A stretch of 64,000 bases of DNA from Castanea sativa. Lineage: Eukaryota > Streptophyta > Magnoliopsida > Fagales > Fagaceae. The notes beneath the pieces were generated by a model, which saw only the letters and a program-made list of their open reading frames with translations, made no database searches and had not been told where the DNA came from. Position 1 is the stretch's first letter. Every line of letters begins with the position of its first letter. Position numbers and translations under genes: made by a program. The stretch is taken from the NCBI RefSeq assembly GCF_040712315.1, contig NC_134019.1:32942373-33006372 (forward strand), written 5' to 3'. Below are positions 11,303 through 23,105 of this stretch, piece after piece.

Positions 11303-12949
11303 ATGGATGCTTCCGTTGCGGATGATTATGTTAGCCCAATCACTCGTAGTCGATCCAAAGCTCTTGATCAACCGCAACCCCAATCAACCAAAGAAAGCAA
11401 GCTTCATAATATCATCTCTCTAGACTTTCTTGCAAAAAGGAAAGCTACCGCTAAGGATTCATCTGTCTCGAAGGATTTTGAGATCAATGATGAATCATCC
11501 CCAACAAAGACCTTTTCTATCAACTCTTCACCCGTGATGAGAAGCCTAAGGAACAAAATGCCTTCGACTCATCCTGTCTCATCGTTTTCTCCATCATATC
11601 TAGAGGTCATGCCAGTAATGATGACCAACACCTCTACTGTGGAAGAAAAGATGGCTGAAATGGAACAAAGGGTCACCCTTCTCATAAAAGCACTTGAAGA
11701 TAAGGATGTCCAAATTGCAACCCTGATGAACAAACTGGAAGTCCAAGATTCGGGTGAATCAAATCCAGACCTTGAGCACCCTCCTGGCTTTACCTTGAAG
11801 GAAGAAAACACTAGGGGTGATAAGGGAAAAGGAGGTGAAGGCACTTCTCAACAAGGACATTCCAACTCAATGGCCTCGATATCTGTACAACAACTGCAGG
11901 ACATGATAACGAACACCATACGAGCACAATATGGAGGTTCTTCCACACATTCTCTTATGTATTCAAAACCTTATACGAAGCGCATTGACAATATGAGAAT
12001 GCCAAATGGGTATCAACCCCCCAAATTCTTGCAATTCGATGGCAAGGGAAACCCTAAGCAACACATTGCTCACTTTGTAGAAACCTGTGAGAACGCAGGG
12101 ACTCAAGGAGGCCTCTTTGTAAAGCAGTTTGTTCGTTCATTGAAAGAGAATGCCTTTGATTGGTATACAGACTTGGAACCTGAGTCGATTGATAGTTGGG
12201 ATCAGTTGGAAAGGGAGTTCCTTAACCGGTTTTACAGCACGCGCCGCACGGTAAGCATGATGGAGCTTACCAATACTAAGCAGTGGAAAGACGAACCCGT
12301 TGTTGACTATATCAGTCGGTGGCGTTCTTTGAGTTTAGATTGTAAGGATAGACTGTCTGAAATATCTGCTGTAGAAATGTGCATCCAAGGCATGCATTGG
12401 GGACTTCTGTACATCCTACAAGGGGTAAAACCCCGAACATTCGAAGAATTGGCAACTCGTGCGCACGACATGGAATTGAGTATCTCTTGCCATGAAATTA
12501 TGAAACCTCCCGTACCTGAAGAAAAGAAAGAAAGGCGAGAAGTAAGGAAAAATGATAGGAATACGAAAAGTAATGTCAGACACTCCATGAATGTCAACTC
12601 TGCCCCAGTCAAAATTTCAACGGGAAATGTAAAGGCTAACGAAAAGAGGCTTGAGGGAGGCCAATGACGCGAGACGCGTCGCTCATCACTCAAGGAATGG
12701 GAACAAAAGGTGTATCCTTTCCTTGATGCTGATATACCTGAAATGCTAGAACAACTGCTCAACTTGAAATTAATTGAATTGCCAGAATGCAAACGACCGG
12801 AAGAAATAGGAAAGGTTGATGACCCGAACTATTGTAAGTATCATCGCATCATAAGTCATCCGATCCAAAAATGCTTTGTTCTTAAAGAACTCATCATGAA
12901 GCTAGCCAAGGAAAGGAAAATCGACTTAGATGTTAATGATGTTGCTTAG
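11303..12949 (+). pseudogene. Tat element gag (capsid/nucleocapsid), interrupted
   Basis: The frame is open from within the LTR, but a sensible start is the ATG at 11303 (MDASVADDYVSPITRSRSK). The retrotransposon gag domain covers roughly residues 225-370 from that start, with QFDGKGNPKQHIAHF, NAFDWYTDLEPESIDSW and LEREFLNRFYSTRRTV. Gag proteins assemble the cytoplasmic virus-like particle. A TGA at 12665-12667 breaks the frame. The same frame then encodes YPFLDADIPEMLEQLL and a CKYHR...HPIQKC zinc-knuckle-like motif before TAG at 12947-12949. Both stops are single-codon lesions without a frame change. Confidence 0.85.
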
Positions 12950-14584
12950 TCAAACCTTGTAACATTTGCTTACGGGTCGCCTAGTTGCAAGTCTCTGACT
13001 ACTAAGCAGAGGGCGAATACCACGTTCATCCGATTTGGCTCTTTGGAACCTGTTCAAGTTCAGCTCTCACAAAAAGCATCTGATTATAACTCAAATGATG
13101 ATAAAAAGTCAACAATGGATGAGGAAGAGGGTTGGACGTTGGTTACTCGTAAGAGATGGAAGAAGAGACGAGTATTCCCTCTTTATTTGATCACCCAAGA
13201 GTCTAGAAGAGCACAAAACCAAATTTAGCCGCAGTCAAGAAGAAAGAATGATAAAAGAAAAGAAAGACTAAGAACGGAAATGTGTGATGATTCTGCACAA
13301 ACCCAAAAATTTCGAAGTCTTGTCACATTGGAAGAATTTTTCCCCATAAAATTCTTTCAAAACAAGTCAGCGGAGGCTGTTCACACGGTCTCTCGTTGTG
13401 AAGTTGATGAAAAACAAAAAGGTGTTGACCATGGTAGTTCGAATGAGACTTTGTCGTCTTTAGAACAACTCAAATCTCAGGTTGATAAAGTTGAACCCTC
13501 GCAATCCTCCACCTCACCGAAAGAAGGGATCATCCAAGCTCTTAAAGAGCCAAAGATTTACACTCCTTGTACCAATACACTTCAACAAACACAGGAATGT
13601 TTCGCGTGCTCTCCAGACTTGACTTTCACTGACAAGGATCTATTGTTAGGCCCTAAGCCTCACAATTGTCCACTTTATGTCTCTGGTTATGTTCGTGAAC
13701 AAAAAATTGATCGCATTCTCATTGATAGAGGTTCAGCTATTAATATACTACCGAAAATGACAATGAGACGACTTGGTCTTGCTATGGAGGAATTATCACA
13801 CAGTCGCTTGGTCATGCAAGGTTTTAACTAAGGAGGACAATGCGCCATCAGCATGATACACTTAGAGTTAATTATTGGAGAATTGACAAGCAACGTTTTG
13901 TTCCATGTCATTGATGCCAAGACAACCTACAACATGTTGTTAGGACGTCCATGGATCCATGGGAACGGAATAGTGCTGTCAACTTTGCACCAATGTTTCA
14001 AGTATCTTCAAGGTGGAATAAAGAAAGTAGATGCCGACTTGAAGCATTTTTCTGAAACTGAAGCTCACTTTGCTAACGCGAAGTTTTATGTAGAAGATGA
14101 TATCCCTAATGAAGTTCTCCCAGTTGAAGTCCCGTCCATGAAAAGCAAGCAGGGTGAAAAAAAGCATGTTAAATTCATCACTAGAGAGGATATTCCTTCC
14201 CCAAAGGAAGATCCACGATATGGGAATAACTAGTGTAGTGAGTCTACTAGCAATTCAGAGAGAGCAGGTGAAAGTTCTACGCCTTCCAATAACCCTCCAT
14301 TCCTCCGTTATGTACCATTGTCACGCCGTAAAAACGGACAATCACCATTCACGGAATGCCTTCAATCTATAATGGACATGCAAAGACCTCCTACAAAGCT
14401 CACGATGAAGGATGTAACCATATTGAAAGAAAATCATGTAATGCCTTTAACTTCATCCACAAATCCTTTGCGCTCAAAGCCACTAAATGGATTCGTGAGG
14501 TCTTCACAAAGTCTGACAGAGCATGGTATTCTACCAAGTAAACGGACGAAAGAATGGTTTGATCCAAAGGCATATAGGCTATAG
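12950..14584 (+). pseudogene. Tat element protease region, interrupted
   Basis: The gag frame (position mod 3 = 2) continues through this stretch with stops at 13226-13228, 13829-13831, 14231-14233 and 14582-14584. The aspartic protease core is seen as ILIDRGSAINILPKMTMRRL (near 13718-13777), with the flap/C-terminal part NMLLGRPWIHGNGIVLSTLHQ after the 13829 stop. The active-site triad reads D-R-G-S, with the catalytic Asp kept and an Arg inserted before GS. The protease normally cuts the polyprotein. No product of useful length can be made from this copy. The TAA at 13829 fits a CAA-to-TAA change. Confidence 0.8.
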
Positions 14585-16905
14585 CCAAAGCAGGCTATGA
14601 TTTCTCAAAACAAAGCGGCCTAGGGAAACTAATTCCAGAAGCCACCGGAGAAAAGATGCACGGCCTTAGTAAAACGCAAGGGAAAATGCGACTTGAGGGG
14701 CATGAAATTCCTATCCCAAAGATCGGAATAGGTTATACTCCAGAACCACCGGCTCAAATATGGATCAATAAAAGAAGCAATGCTTCAAGTTTCCAATACA
14801 TAACAGTAGAGGTTGATGAAAGTTTGAATCAAAGAAAAGATCACTCTTCATCACGCATCTCAGTTTTCGATCGCATTAAGGCTTCATCGTCACGAATTAC
14901 AGTGTTCGACAGGTTGGATACGGCTTGTTTAACGCAAAGTCGGGACACTTTTGCGTGTGGATCGGTCTTTAATCGATTGGGGGCAACAAAAAGGCCCATT
15001 GATACTTGTTCTCAAAGCTCAATAAACTTTGAGGACCAAAATGAGGAGAAAGCTAATGATGAGATACGTAGTAGTATTCCTTCACGCATGAAGCGTAACT
15101 TTATCTTGGATATCAGCACTGAAGGAGCTCTCAAAGTCAAAAGGCGAACGATTGTACGCACAAGTCAGTCACTCGTCCACAATGAGCAAAATGAAGAAGT
15201 ATCATCCTCATATCACATTACAGTAGAAGAAGATACACTGTCAGATGATGAAGCTATAAAGAATGAGGTCGATGAAGCTCCCCTAGCCTTGGAAGATGGA
15301 GTACAGGCTACAGTTGATGAACTTAAAGAGATCAATTTAGGAACTACTGAAGAACCTCGACCGACTTTCATCAGTGCCTTTCTCACTCCTGCAGAAGAAG
15401 AAGGATACCTCCAGCTCCTGGTAGAATATAAAGATGTGTTTGCTTGGACTTACAAAGAAATGCCTGGGCTTAATCCAAGTATTGCTTTACACCATTTGGC
15501 AGTAAAGAAGGGCGTGCACCCAGTAAAACAAGCTCAAAGACGCTTTCGGCCGGAGCTTATCCCTCAAATAGAAACTGAGGTCAATAAGCTAATTGAGGCA
15601 GGCTTCATCCGTGAAGTACAGTATCCGGAGTGGATCTCTAATATTGTCCTTGTCAAAAAGAAGAATGGACAAATCCGGGTGTGCGTTGACTTCCGTGACC
15701 TGAACAATGCATGTCCAAAGGATGATTTTTCGTTGCTTATCACTGAGATCATGGTTGATGCCACTGCTGGTCATGAAGCCTTATCTTTCATGGATGGCTC
15801 TTCTGGTTACAACCAAATTCGAATGAATCCTAAGGATGAAGAGTTCACAGCTTTTCGTACCCCTAAAGGTATTTACTGTTACAAAGTGATGCCTTTTGGA
15901 TTAAAGAACGCCGGTGCCACTTATCAACAAGCCATGCAAAAGATCTTCGATAATGTACTTCATAAGTACGTGGAGTGTTATATCGATGATCTGGTGGTTA
16001 AAACAAAAAGGAGGGAAGACCATCTGGTAGATTTGCGATTCGTGTTCAACCACTTAAGAAAGTATCATCTTAAAATGAACCCTCGCAAATGCGCTTTCGA
16101 CGTAACATCCGGGAAATTTATTGGTTTCATTGTGAGGCACCGCAGTATTGAAATTGACCAGTCCAAAATTGAAGCTATCCAGAAAATGCCAGAGCCCAAG
16201 AACCTGCGAGAACTTAGAGGCTTGCAAGGAAAACTAGCTTACATACGACGATTTATTTCAAACTTGGCAGGTCGATGTCAACCTTTCAATAGATTAATGA
16301 AGAAGGATGCACACTTTCAATGGGATGAGGCTTGTAGCAATGCTTTTGCGCGCATCAAAAGATACTTGCTTAATCCTCCAGTTTTAGGTGCTCCTATCCC
16401 AGGAAAGCCTTTGGTGTTGTACATCGCGGCACAAGAAAGGTCTCTAGGTGCTCTTATGGCACAAGAAAATAAAGAAGGGAAAGAAAGGGCCCTTTATTAT
16501 TTGAGTCGGACTCTCAATGGAGCTGAATTAAATTATTCTCCTATTGAAAAGATGTGCCTCGCTCTTTTCTTTGCCATAGACAAACTGGAACATTACATGC
16601 AAGCACATACGGTCCGTTTGATAGCAAAGGTGGACCCGGTTAAATATGTCCTTTCCAGGCCAGTGGTTTTGGGTCGCATAGCTCGATGGGCAGTCTTGCT
16701 GCAACAATACGACCTTACATATGTTCCGCAAAAAGCCATCAAAGGACAAGTATTGGCAGATTTCTTAGCTGATCACCCAGTTCCATCTGATTGGGAGTTC
16801 TCTGATGATTTCCCAGACGAAGATGTGTTTTACATTGAAGTAATGCCACCATGGATGACGTTTTCGATGGGGCTACACGTCAAGAAGGAGCGGGGGCAGG
16901 TGTAG
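14581..16905 (+). pseudogene. Tat element reverse transcriptase and RNase H
   Basis: This is the longest intact part of pol. The frame (mod 3 = 1) is open from about 14581, with an ATG at 14656; a one-base shift near 14578-14582 separates it from the protease frame. From the ATG, RT motifs are IRVCVDFRDLNNACPKDD (around residue 335), VMPFGLKNAGATYQQAM and the catalytic YIDD at residues 442-445 (15979-15990). A connection and RNase H follow, with ERALYYLSRTLNGAELNYS and VLADFLADHP. Enzymatically this would copy element RNA to cDNA. The frame is lost around 16853-16863, exactly where the second RNase H begins. Confidence 0.88.
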
Positions 16906-17654
16906 TGTTTGTTTCTCCACAACGACAAATACTTCTATATTCGTTCTCATTAAGTGAACTTTGCTCTAACAATGTAGCCGAATATCAAGCATTGATCATT
17001 GGTCTACAAATGACCATTGAAATCGGCATATCGCATCTCAAGATCTTTGGGGATTCCAAATTAATTATCAACCAAACCTTGGAACAGTATGATGTCAAGA
17101 AAGAAGACCTTGTCCCTTATTGCAAATATGCAAAGAAGTTGCTCACAAATTTTGAGGCAATTACATTGGAGCATATACTGAGGAAAGAGAATAGACAGGC
17201 TGATGCTTTAGCTAATTTGGCTACCACCTTAGCATTGTCTCAAGAAGAGATAGCCAAAGTTGCTGTTTCCCAAAGGTGGGTGGTGCCTTCCGTGATTGAA
17301 GAAGAAAAAGAAGAAAAGCAAGCCAACGTCATTTCTGTATGCCTTGTCGAAAAGGAAGATTGGCGACAAAAAATCATTGAGTACCTTCAACATGGAAGAC
17401 TCCCAGATGATGTACGCCACAAGACCGAAGTTCGGCGAGGAGCTGCTCGATTCGTTTACTATAAAGAAACTCTCTTTCGCCGTTCATTTGATGGTTTGTT
17501 TCTCCGTTGCTTAGGAGAGGAAGAGGCTAAACAAGCCTTAGAAGAGGCTCATTCTGGAATATGCGGTGCACACCAATTAGGTCCTAAGTTACACTACAGG
17601 ATCAAGCGAATGGGTTACTATTGGCCTACGATGGTGAGAGATTCCATGGCGTAA
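16851..17654 (+). pseudogene. Tat element second (archaeal-type) RNase H and integrase zinc domain
   Basis: After a frameshift the frame mod 3 = 0 encodes an RNase H with acidic residues in the usual order: FDGATRQEGAGAG, NNVAEYQALI, FGDSKLIINQ and ENRQADALANLA. Tat-clade elements carry this extra RNase H behind the normal one. It is followed by the integrase N-terminal HHCC-type zinc module (HSGICGAHQLG...GYYWPTM), which stops at TAA 17652-17654 before the second cysteine pair. The catalytic core that should follow is absent. Confidence 0.85.
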
Positions 17655-17663
17655 CAACATTTT

Positions 17664-18109
17664 GAACGCCTACTCAAGCGACCCCGTATTCTCTCGTTTA
17701 TGGAGTAGAAGCTATCCTTCCCTTAGAATGCCAGATCCCATCACTACGGATCGCCATTCAAGAAGGGTTAACTAAAGAGGAAAATGCCAAGCTTAGGTTA
17801 TAAGAGTTGGAAGCACTGGATGAGAAAAGGCTCGAGGCCCAACAACGCCTTGAGTGCTATCAAGCTCGTTTGTCAAGCGCATTCAATAAAAGAGTTAAAC
17901 CACGATCATTCCAAGTTGGTGACTTAGTCCTCGCTGCTCGAAGACCTATCATCATGACTCATCGTACAGGCAGTAAGTTCACCTCGAAATGGGATGGACC
18001 TTATGTTGTACAAGAAGTCTACACTAATGGAGCTTACAAGTTGATTGATCAGGAGGGTGTAAGGATCGGCCCCATCAATGGGAAGTTCCTCAAATGCTTC
18101 TATGCTTGA
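17664..18109 (+). pseudogene. Tat element integrase C-terminal part (core deleted)
   Basis: Frame mod 3 = 2 resumes with QATPYSLVYGVEAILPLE near 17675, a TAA at 17801-17803, then ELEALDEKRLEAQQRLECYQ and the C-terminal DNA-binding part (VGDLVLAARRP, FTSKWDGPYVVQEVYTNGAYKL) to a TGA before 18110. Comparison with the usual domain order shows that about 0.9 kb with the D,D-E catalytic core is missing between about 17650 and 17675. This element cannot integrate by itself. Confidence 0.85.
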
Positions 18110-18233
18110 AAATCAAGAATTGCTCCTCCGTAAGAGCTTAAACTACCCACTGCAGCACTACAAGGGTACATGATGTTTTCCCATTACCTTTGAAAGTGCA
18201 CAAATAAGGAGAAATTAATCCCACTCTATGTCA

Positions 18234-18400
18234 CCATTTGTGAGTGTGGCGTAGTGGTTGGATGCCCATGTCACCATTGAGGCCAAGGTCTCGGGTTCGA
18301 TTAGAGGTGATACCCACTATTGCGCAATTGGTACCCATGAAATGCCGTGGGGTGTAGGGCGAGGATTACACACGTGAGTCCTCCCTTTTTGTAAAAAGAA
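18234..18400 (+). mobile_element. tRNA-derived SINE inside the Tat element
   Basis: TGGCGTAGTGG at 18247-18257 matches RNA polymerase III box A, and GGTTCGATTAG at 18294-18304 matches box B with the usual spacing of about 40 bases. A body of about 90 bp follows and ends in a long A-rich tail. The lack of a cloverleaf and the tail argue for a SINE rather than a tRNA gene. I could not define a target duplication. Confidence 0.65.
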
Positions 18401-18551
18401 ACAAAAAAAAAAAAAAAAAACAAAAAACAAAAACAAAACAAAACAAAAGAAAAACAAAGAAAAAAAAATCATCAAAACCAAAAAAAAAAAAAAAAAATCA
18501 TCAAAACCATGAAAAAAAATCATCAAAAAAAAAATCATAAAAAAAAAAAAA
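18395..18551 (+). repeat. A-rich low-complexity tract (SINE tail)
   Basis: Long A-runs broken by C, G and ATC (ATCATCAAAACC) form the expanded tail of the SINE. Confidence 0.85.
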
Positions 18552-19263
18552 TTTGGTTGAACTACGTAATGACTTGATCCCTCTTCGGGGTATGTAGGCA
18601 GCTTAGTAATTTTCACTAAGTTCAGTCACATAAAAAGAAGAAGGACTGCCAGTCTAGCTTGAAGAGTTTGTCCAAAGGTCGTCAACATGCTTTCAAGAAC
18701 CCTTTGATTGGCAAGGCGTCGCTTAAGATCAATCAATTGCTCACTATATGATGTTCGAAGATCATTGTGGTAGAAAGTGATAGCTGCAAAGAATTGGTGT
18801 TACTTAGCTTTCCTTGAAATAATGATAAGTTGATTCTCGGTTGTGGAGTAAAATAAAATCTTCAACCTCTGTCGCAAGGAATGGAGTCTGCATGGCATTG
18901 CTCATCTTTGGTGGACATATTCCCACGTCTTTAAAGTATACTTTACATCACTTATCTCCTGGGGGCATTTTTTTTGTACCTTTCAAGTCTAGGCTATATT
19001 GTCTCTCTTCTAAGTTGTGCCACTTCACAACTCTGAAATTTGAACCACGTCATCTCCCTTTTGAGTGGTGTTATTTAACATCATGTCTCTAAAATCTGGA
19101 AAACGTCACCTTCCTCCAACATCTGAAGTTGATGTTGCATCATCTCTCCTCTAAGGGCATGTTCGTGCAATGTCAAAATCATGGCGGCATTCTTCTCACA
19201 TCTTCAAGGTTTTATTGGCATCTCTTTGCATCCTCAAAGTCTTGATGGGAGCTTCTTGAAACT

Positions 19264-19830
19264 TCAAGCTTCATTATAAAAGCCAATATTAGTGCAACTT
19301 CGATGCGAATGAAGTGTTGACATAGCTTCAGGGCAAAAATGAATGTCGGCATAGCTTCTGTGCAAATGAAGTGTTGACGTAGCTTTATGGCAAAGATGAA
19401 TGTTGGCATGGCTTCTGTGCAAATGAAGTGTTGACGTAGCTTTATGGCAAAGATGAATGTTGACATGGCTTTTGTGCAAATGAAATGTTGACGTAGCTTC
19501 ATGGCAAAGATAAATGTTGGCCCAGCTTCGATGCGAATGAAGTGTTGACGTAGCTTCATGGCAAAGATGAATGTTGGAATGGCTTCTGTGCAAATGGAGT
19601 GTTGACACGAATGCATGACAAAGATGGATGTCGGCACGACTTCAATATAGATGAACTGTTGGCCCAGCTTCGATGCAAATGAAATGTTGACGTAGCTTCA
19701 TGGCAAAGATGAATGTTGGCATGGCTTTTGTGCAAATGGAGTGTTGACACAACTGCATGACAAAGATGGATGTCGGCACGACTTCAATATAGATGAACTA
19801 TTGGCCCAGCTTCGATGCAAATGAAGTGTT
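19264..19830. repeat. 57-bp degenerate minisatellite
   Basis: About ten imperfect units with the pattern GCAAATGAAGTGTTGACGTA / GCTTCATGGCAAAGATGAAT. The period is 57 bp (19 codons), so minus-strand translation looks like a 19-residue protein repeat; this is a consequence of the period, not evidence of coding. Confidence 0.85.
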
Positions 19831-20259
19831 GAGCTGAAAAAAACAAGCAACAACGAAAAAAAATGTCAGAAGAAAATCCCATTGCATGTCTAAACAAAGG
19901 ACAAAAGAAAAAGAAAAAGAAAAATAAGTGAAAAATTTAATAATAATAACAAATAAATAATTAATTATAAAAAAAAAATCTCTACACTTGTATTCAGAAG
20001 ATTATGCTTTGAATAAATGTATGCATGCCCGTATGGCTTTATATAGAAAATTTTTGAGATGAACAAAAAAAAAAAAAGGGAGAAGTAACAAAGTTCAACA
20101 ATCAACGCTTCTCTTCCAAATTTTCAAATCTTTTGACAGGAGGCTATAAAAATCTTCGGAGGACTTCAAACAAATAAGGAGGAGTCCAACAATGCTTGCT
20201 TATCTTCCAAATTTTCAAAGTTCTCTGACAAAGATGACCCAAAGAATCAACATTCAGCA

Positions 20260-20330
20260 GCCACCAGAATTTCTTCATCCTATCAGGGCGGCCACCAGAA
20301 TTTTTGCATCCTGTCAGGGCGGCCACCACA
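20260..20330. repeat. short tandem duplication, about 31 bp
   Basis: GGCGGCCACCAGAATTT with a TCATCCT/GCATCCTGTCAGG linker occurs about twice in tandem. Confidence 0.6.
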
Positions 20331-20394
20331 AAATTAGACCAAAAAAAGCCATAAGTCCAACAAAGACCCACAACTTTCTCATCCAAATTTGTGA

Positions 20395-20665
20395 AAATCC
20401 AGACCTTATTTCACAAAACTGACACCACAGGATTCTTCTACAGCCTTCGATCCACCAAACCTGAAAATTTCAGGCCCAGATACCCGGCCACGCGCCGCCA
20501 CACACGGCCACAAATTCTCAAGTGACCCGTGGGTTTCTCACTCAAAACTGTGCAAATCTGTGCACAATTTCACAAAACTGACCACACAGGGCTCTTCAAC
20601 GGCCTTAGATCTACAAAACCTAAAAATTTTAGGTTCAAAGGCCAAGCCACGCGCCGCCAGAAGCT
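20395..20665. repeat. imperfect direct repeat, about 150-160 bp period
   Basis: TTTCACAAAACTGACACCACA (20410 region) and TTTCACAAAACTGACCACACA (20568 region) start parallel blocks. Each ends in a GGCCACGCGCCGCC-like motif near 20480-20500 and 20640-20660. Confidence 0.7.
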
Positions 20666-20879
20666 CCGACGAAGGAACATGCGCTCCCACGCGCCACCAT
20701 CATCCTCCATGCGCCTACACGCGCCGGACCTTCGTTTCCACGCGCCTACACGCGCCGGATTATCTTCCCACACGCGCCACATGCGCTAGGTGCAATCTGA
20801 TGACGTCACGGATGACGTCATCAAACCGGTTTGACCCGAAAAACCGACCCGGATCCGGACCGCCTGAAAAAAAAAAATT

Positions 20880-21140
20880 TTACTTTGACCAAAAAGTCAA
20901 AATTTTCAAAACGGACCTGTCCCACTCAATTTTTTGCGTACTTTCCAATTTTGGGGTCTGTTTCTTCAACCGAGACTCGAAAATTGCACAACAGTCCAAT
21001 TTCTAAGACTTTTACACAAATTTTGACCAAAAGTCAAAATTTTTAAGATTGACCTGTCTTGCTCAATTTTTCGTGTACTTTCCAATTTTGGGGTCTATTT
21101 ATTTATTTGAGAATCCAAAATTGCTCAAATAATGTGATTC
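20880..21140. repeat. imperfect direct repeat, about 140 bp period
   Basis: TTTGACCAAAAAGTCAAAATT at about 20883 and the same motif at about 21021 each lead into GTACTTTCCAATTTTGGGGT. These are two units of one duplicated block. Confidence 0.75.
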
Positions 21141-21591
21141 TACAACTAGTGGTTTTGATATAAACTTTGATCGAAGATCAAGATGTTCAAGCAAAACTTG
21201 TCCTATCAGGTTTTCGCAAAGATTTTGATTTTGAAATCTAGGTATTTGTTTTGAACTTAGAAACTACATTCGCTTCTCCAAAGTACTAGCGGTGTCCAAA
21301 ATTTAAGCTCTCAAGATCAGAATTTGAGATCCATCCATTTGGTTTGGATTCCCTCAAAATTATCCTCCAGACTTAATCAAGGCTCCCCTTTCAAAAACAG
21401 ACGAACTCTCACAAGTATGTCTCAAAATTGAAATTACATTGGGTCACTACTTCAGCCTATTATTTTTGTCGGTGCCTACCAGTCTCCAACCTGACGTTCC
21501 CATTCGGCGCCTACCATTCTCATCCACTGTTCCCACCAAAAAGTCTCATCCGTCGTTCTTAACTACCTAACTACCGTTTTTCATCTCTTCA

Positions 21592-21601
21592 CTATAAATA
21601 G
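21592..21601 (+). promoter_or_regulatory. internal TATA-like box in the Tat 3' region
   Basis: CTATAAATAGAAGG resembles the LTR box CTATAAATAGAAGC at 10576. About 60 bases later a short open frame begins at 21661 (MKICFFQISKSSFSQPVL). This could be a relic of an embedded LTR or of a captured promoter. Confidence 0.35.
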
Positions 21602-22310
21602 AAGGGCCGGATCCGCTAAATCCATCAAGAAAAAAAAAAACACGTACACTGAGTCATGAAATGAAGATTTGCTTCTTTCAAATTTCCAAATCCTCTTTCT
21701 CACAGCCAGTTCTCACTATGGCCTCGTCATTCTCAATACCTAGCAACCAAGATCGCTTCATGATTAGTTTGAAATCAACCCCTTCATGGTTCAGTAGTAA
21801 CCCTTCTCACAACATCATCACTGTTTTAGGATTCAAACAAATTTTGTTTTCTCACATAATGACCACGTTTGTTCATAAAGTTATTCATAACAAGGTCTGT
21901 ATCGACCTTCCATGCCTCTGTGGAATTGGTTAGCCAGGAAATCCAAGTCCAGCAGAGACACCTGTTCCTAAAAACAGGGCTTTCGTAGTCTCTCTTCAAC
22001 TGTTTGATCTCCCATTAGAAGCAGTGGTTCGGAACAAACAGCAGCTTGGCTGGTTTCTAAAACCAGGATCACAAGTTAGCTCCATCTTTCATTTGTTGTG
22101 TTTTCCCAACAAAGTTGCATCAGGTGAAGATGGTAAAAAGTGTTGGGGTATCCTACAAATTGTCTCCCATCCAACACTTGTGATGACCTCCAAGGTACCA
22201 GCTCATCAGAAATTAGCCTTTGGTGTCGGTGAAGGGTCACCAAAGCCTCATTCCATGTTTCCACCAGCATGGGGTCCAAAGGTCATCATTGCTGGTACCA
22301 CAAAGCACAC

Positions 22311-22980
22311 TTTCTGGAATTACTCCAACTTAAGATCAGCTTGAAGAATTTCAGAAAATATACTTCTGAAATTACTTCAACTTAATGTCCGCCAGTATGG
22401 TCCAGTCACACATGCGCATTCAACAACTTGCCGTCGGACTTCATTCAGCATGCAGCCAGTCCCATATCTGAAGGTGTACTTCCCAGAGACATCTACGCCA
22501 GAGAGTCCCCAACATGCAGGGTCAGGGCCATAGTGTCGTATGCCTCACCCATTCACTTTGCTTCATCACCATCTTTTTCACCATCAACAACAACATGCCC
22601 AGTATCCCTTCTAAAATTACCTCAACTTAACCAGAGTGATGCGATAACAGAAGCACATTCAACCACACTCCCACATGTTCTCTCTGTGATCCGAAGTATA
22701 CCCTTCAGATATAACTTCACCAGAAGTCCTTAAAAATAAAAGGCTAGCTCCAGAGCTCTGCATGCTGTACCTAGCCAACATTCTCACCTCTTCTCCATCT
22801 TCAACACCCTGTGATCACCACCAACGATCCAAAATACTTTTCTAAAATTACTTTTACTTAACCTTTGCTGAGAAAGCTCGGTCACACGAGTACATTCAAA
22901 TACTCGCAGACCCCTTCTCGGTCTCATCAAAACCTTTCATATGGGTGGGTCTACTCTTCTGCAATTACTTCATCCTGTTA
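22311..22980 (+). repeat. five spaced copies of a 23-bp motif
   Basis: CTTCTRAAATTACYTCAACTT-like motifs occur at 22311, 22363, 22608, 22838 and 22956. The intervening sequence is also C/A-rich and partly repetitive, suggesting an old tandem repeat that has decayed. Confidence 0.6.
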
Positions 22981-23105
22981 AAAGCTCCACCACCTTCAAC
23001 TATTTCACTAGAAGAGTCAAGTATAAAAAGATCCATTTTCTTTCAAGACTCATTCATTCACCACACTCCAAAACTGTGTGCATGAACGAGTCTCGAAGGG
23101 GCATT

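Larger units (their letters stand above)
18110..23105 (+). other. 5-kb 3' non-coding region of the Tat element
   Basis: No conserved protein is encoded between the integrase stop and the 3' LTR. The stretch contains a SINE (18234-18400), an A-rich tract (18395-18551), a 57-bp minisatellite (about 19264-19830), imperfect direct repeats (20395-20665 and 20880-21140), an internal TATA-like box (21592-21601), five copies of a 23-bp motif (22311-22980), and a short polypurine tract GAAGGGG at 23095-23101. Base composition varies sharply; 20440-20860 is rich in GC (CACGCGCC repeats). Long 3' non-coding regions are usual in Tat elements. Confidence 0.75.

Noticed and set aside
12307..12792. 161-codon minus-strand frame opposite gag
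   Set aside because: It is a shadow of the Tat gag coding strand and shows no domain.
18247..18304. Possible tRNA gene (box A and box B)
   Set aside because: No cloverleaf can be drawn and an A-rich tail follows; a tRNA-derived SINE explains it better.
19212..19637. Minus-strand 141-codon frame with a 19-residue repeat
   Set aside because: It is the translation of a 57-bp minisatellite whose period is divisible by three; two other frames are open in the same place.
20529..21046. Frames of 86 and 148 codons in the GC-rich part of the Tat 3' region
   Set aside because: Overlapping frames, internal repeats (CACGCGCC) and no recognisable domain make coding unlikely.
21661..22733. Three plus-strand frames of 90-106 codons in the Tat 3' region
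   Set aside because: Possible remnants of a captured gene, but no motif is recognised and frames change between them; recorded only as non-coding region content.
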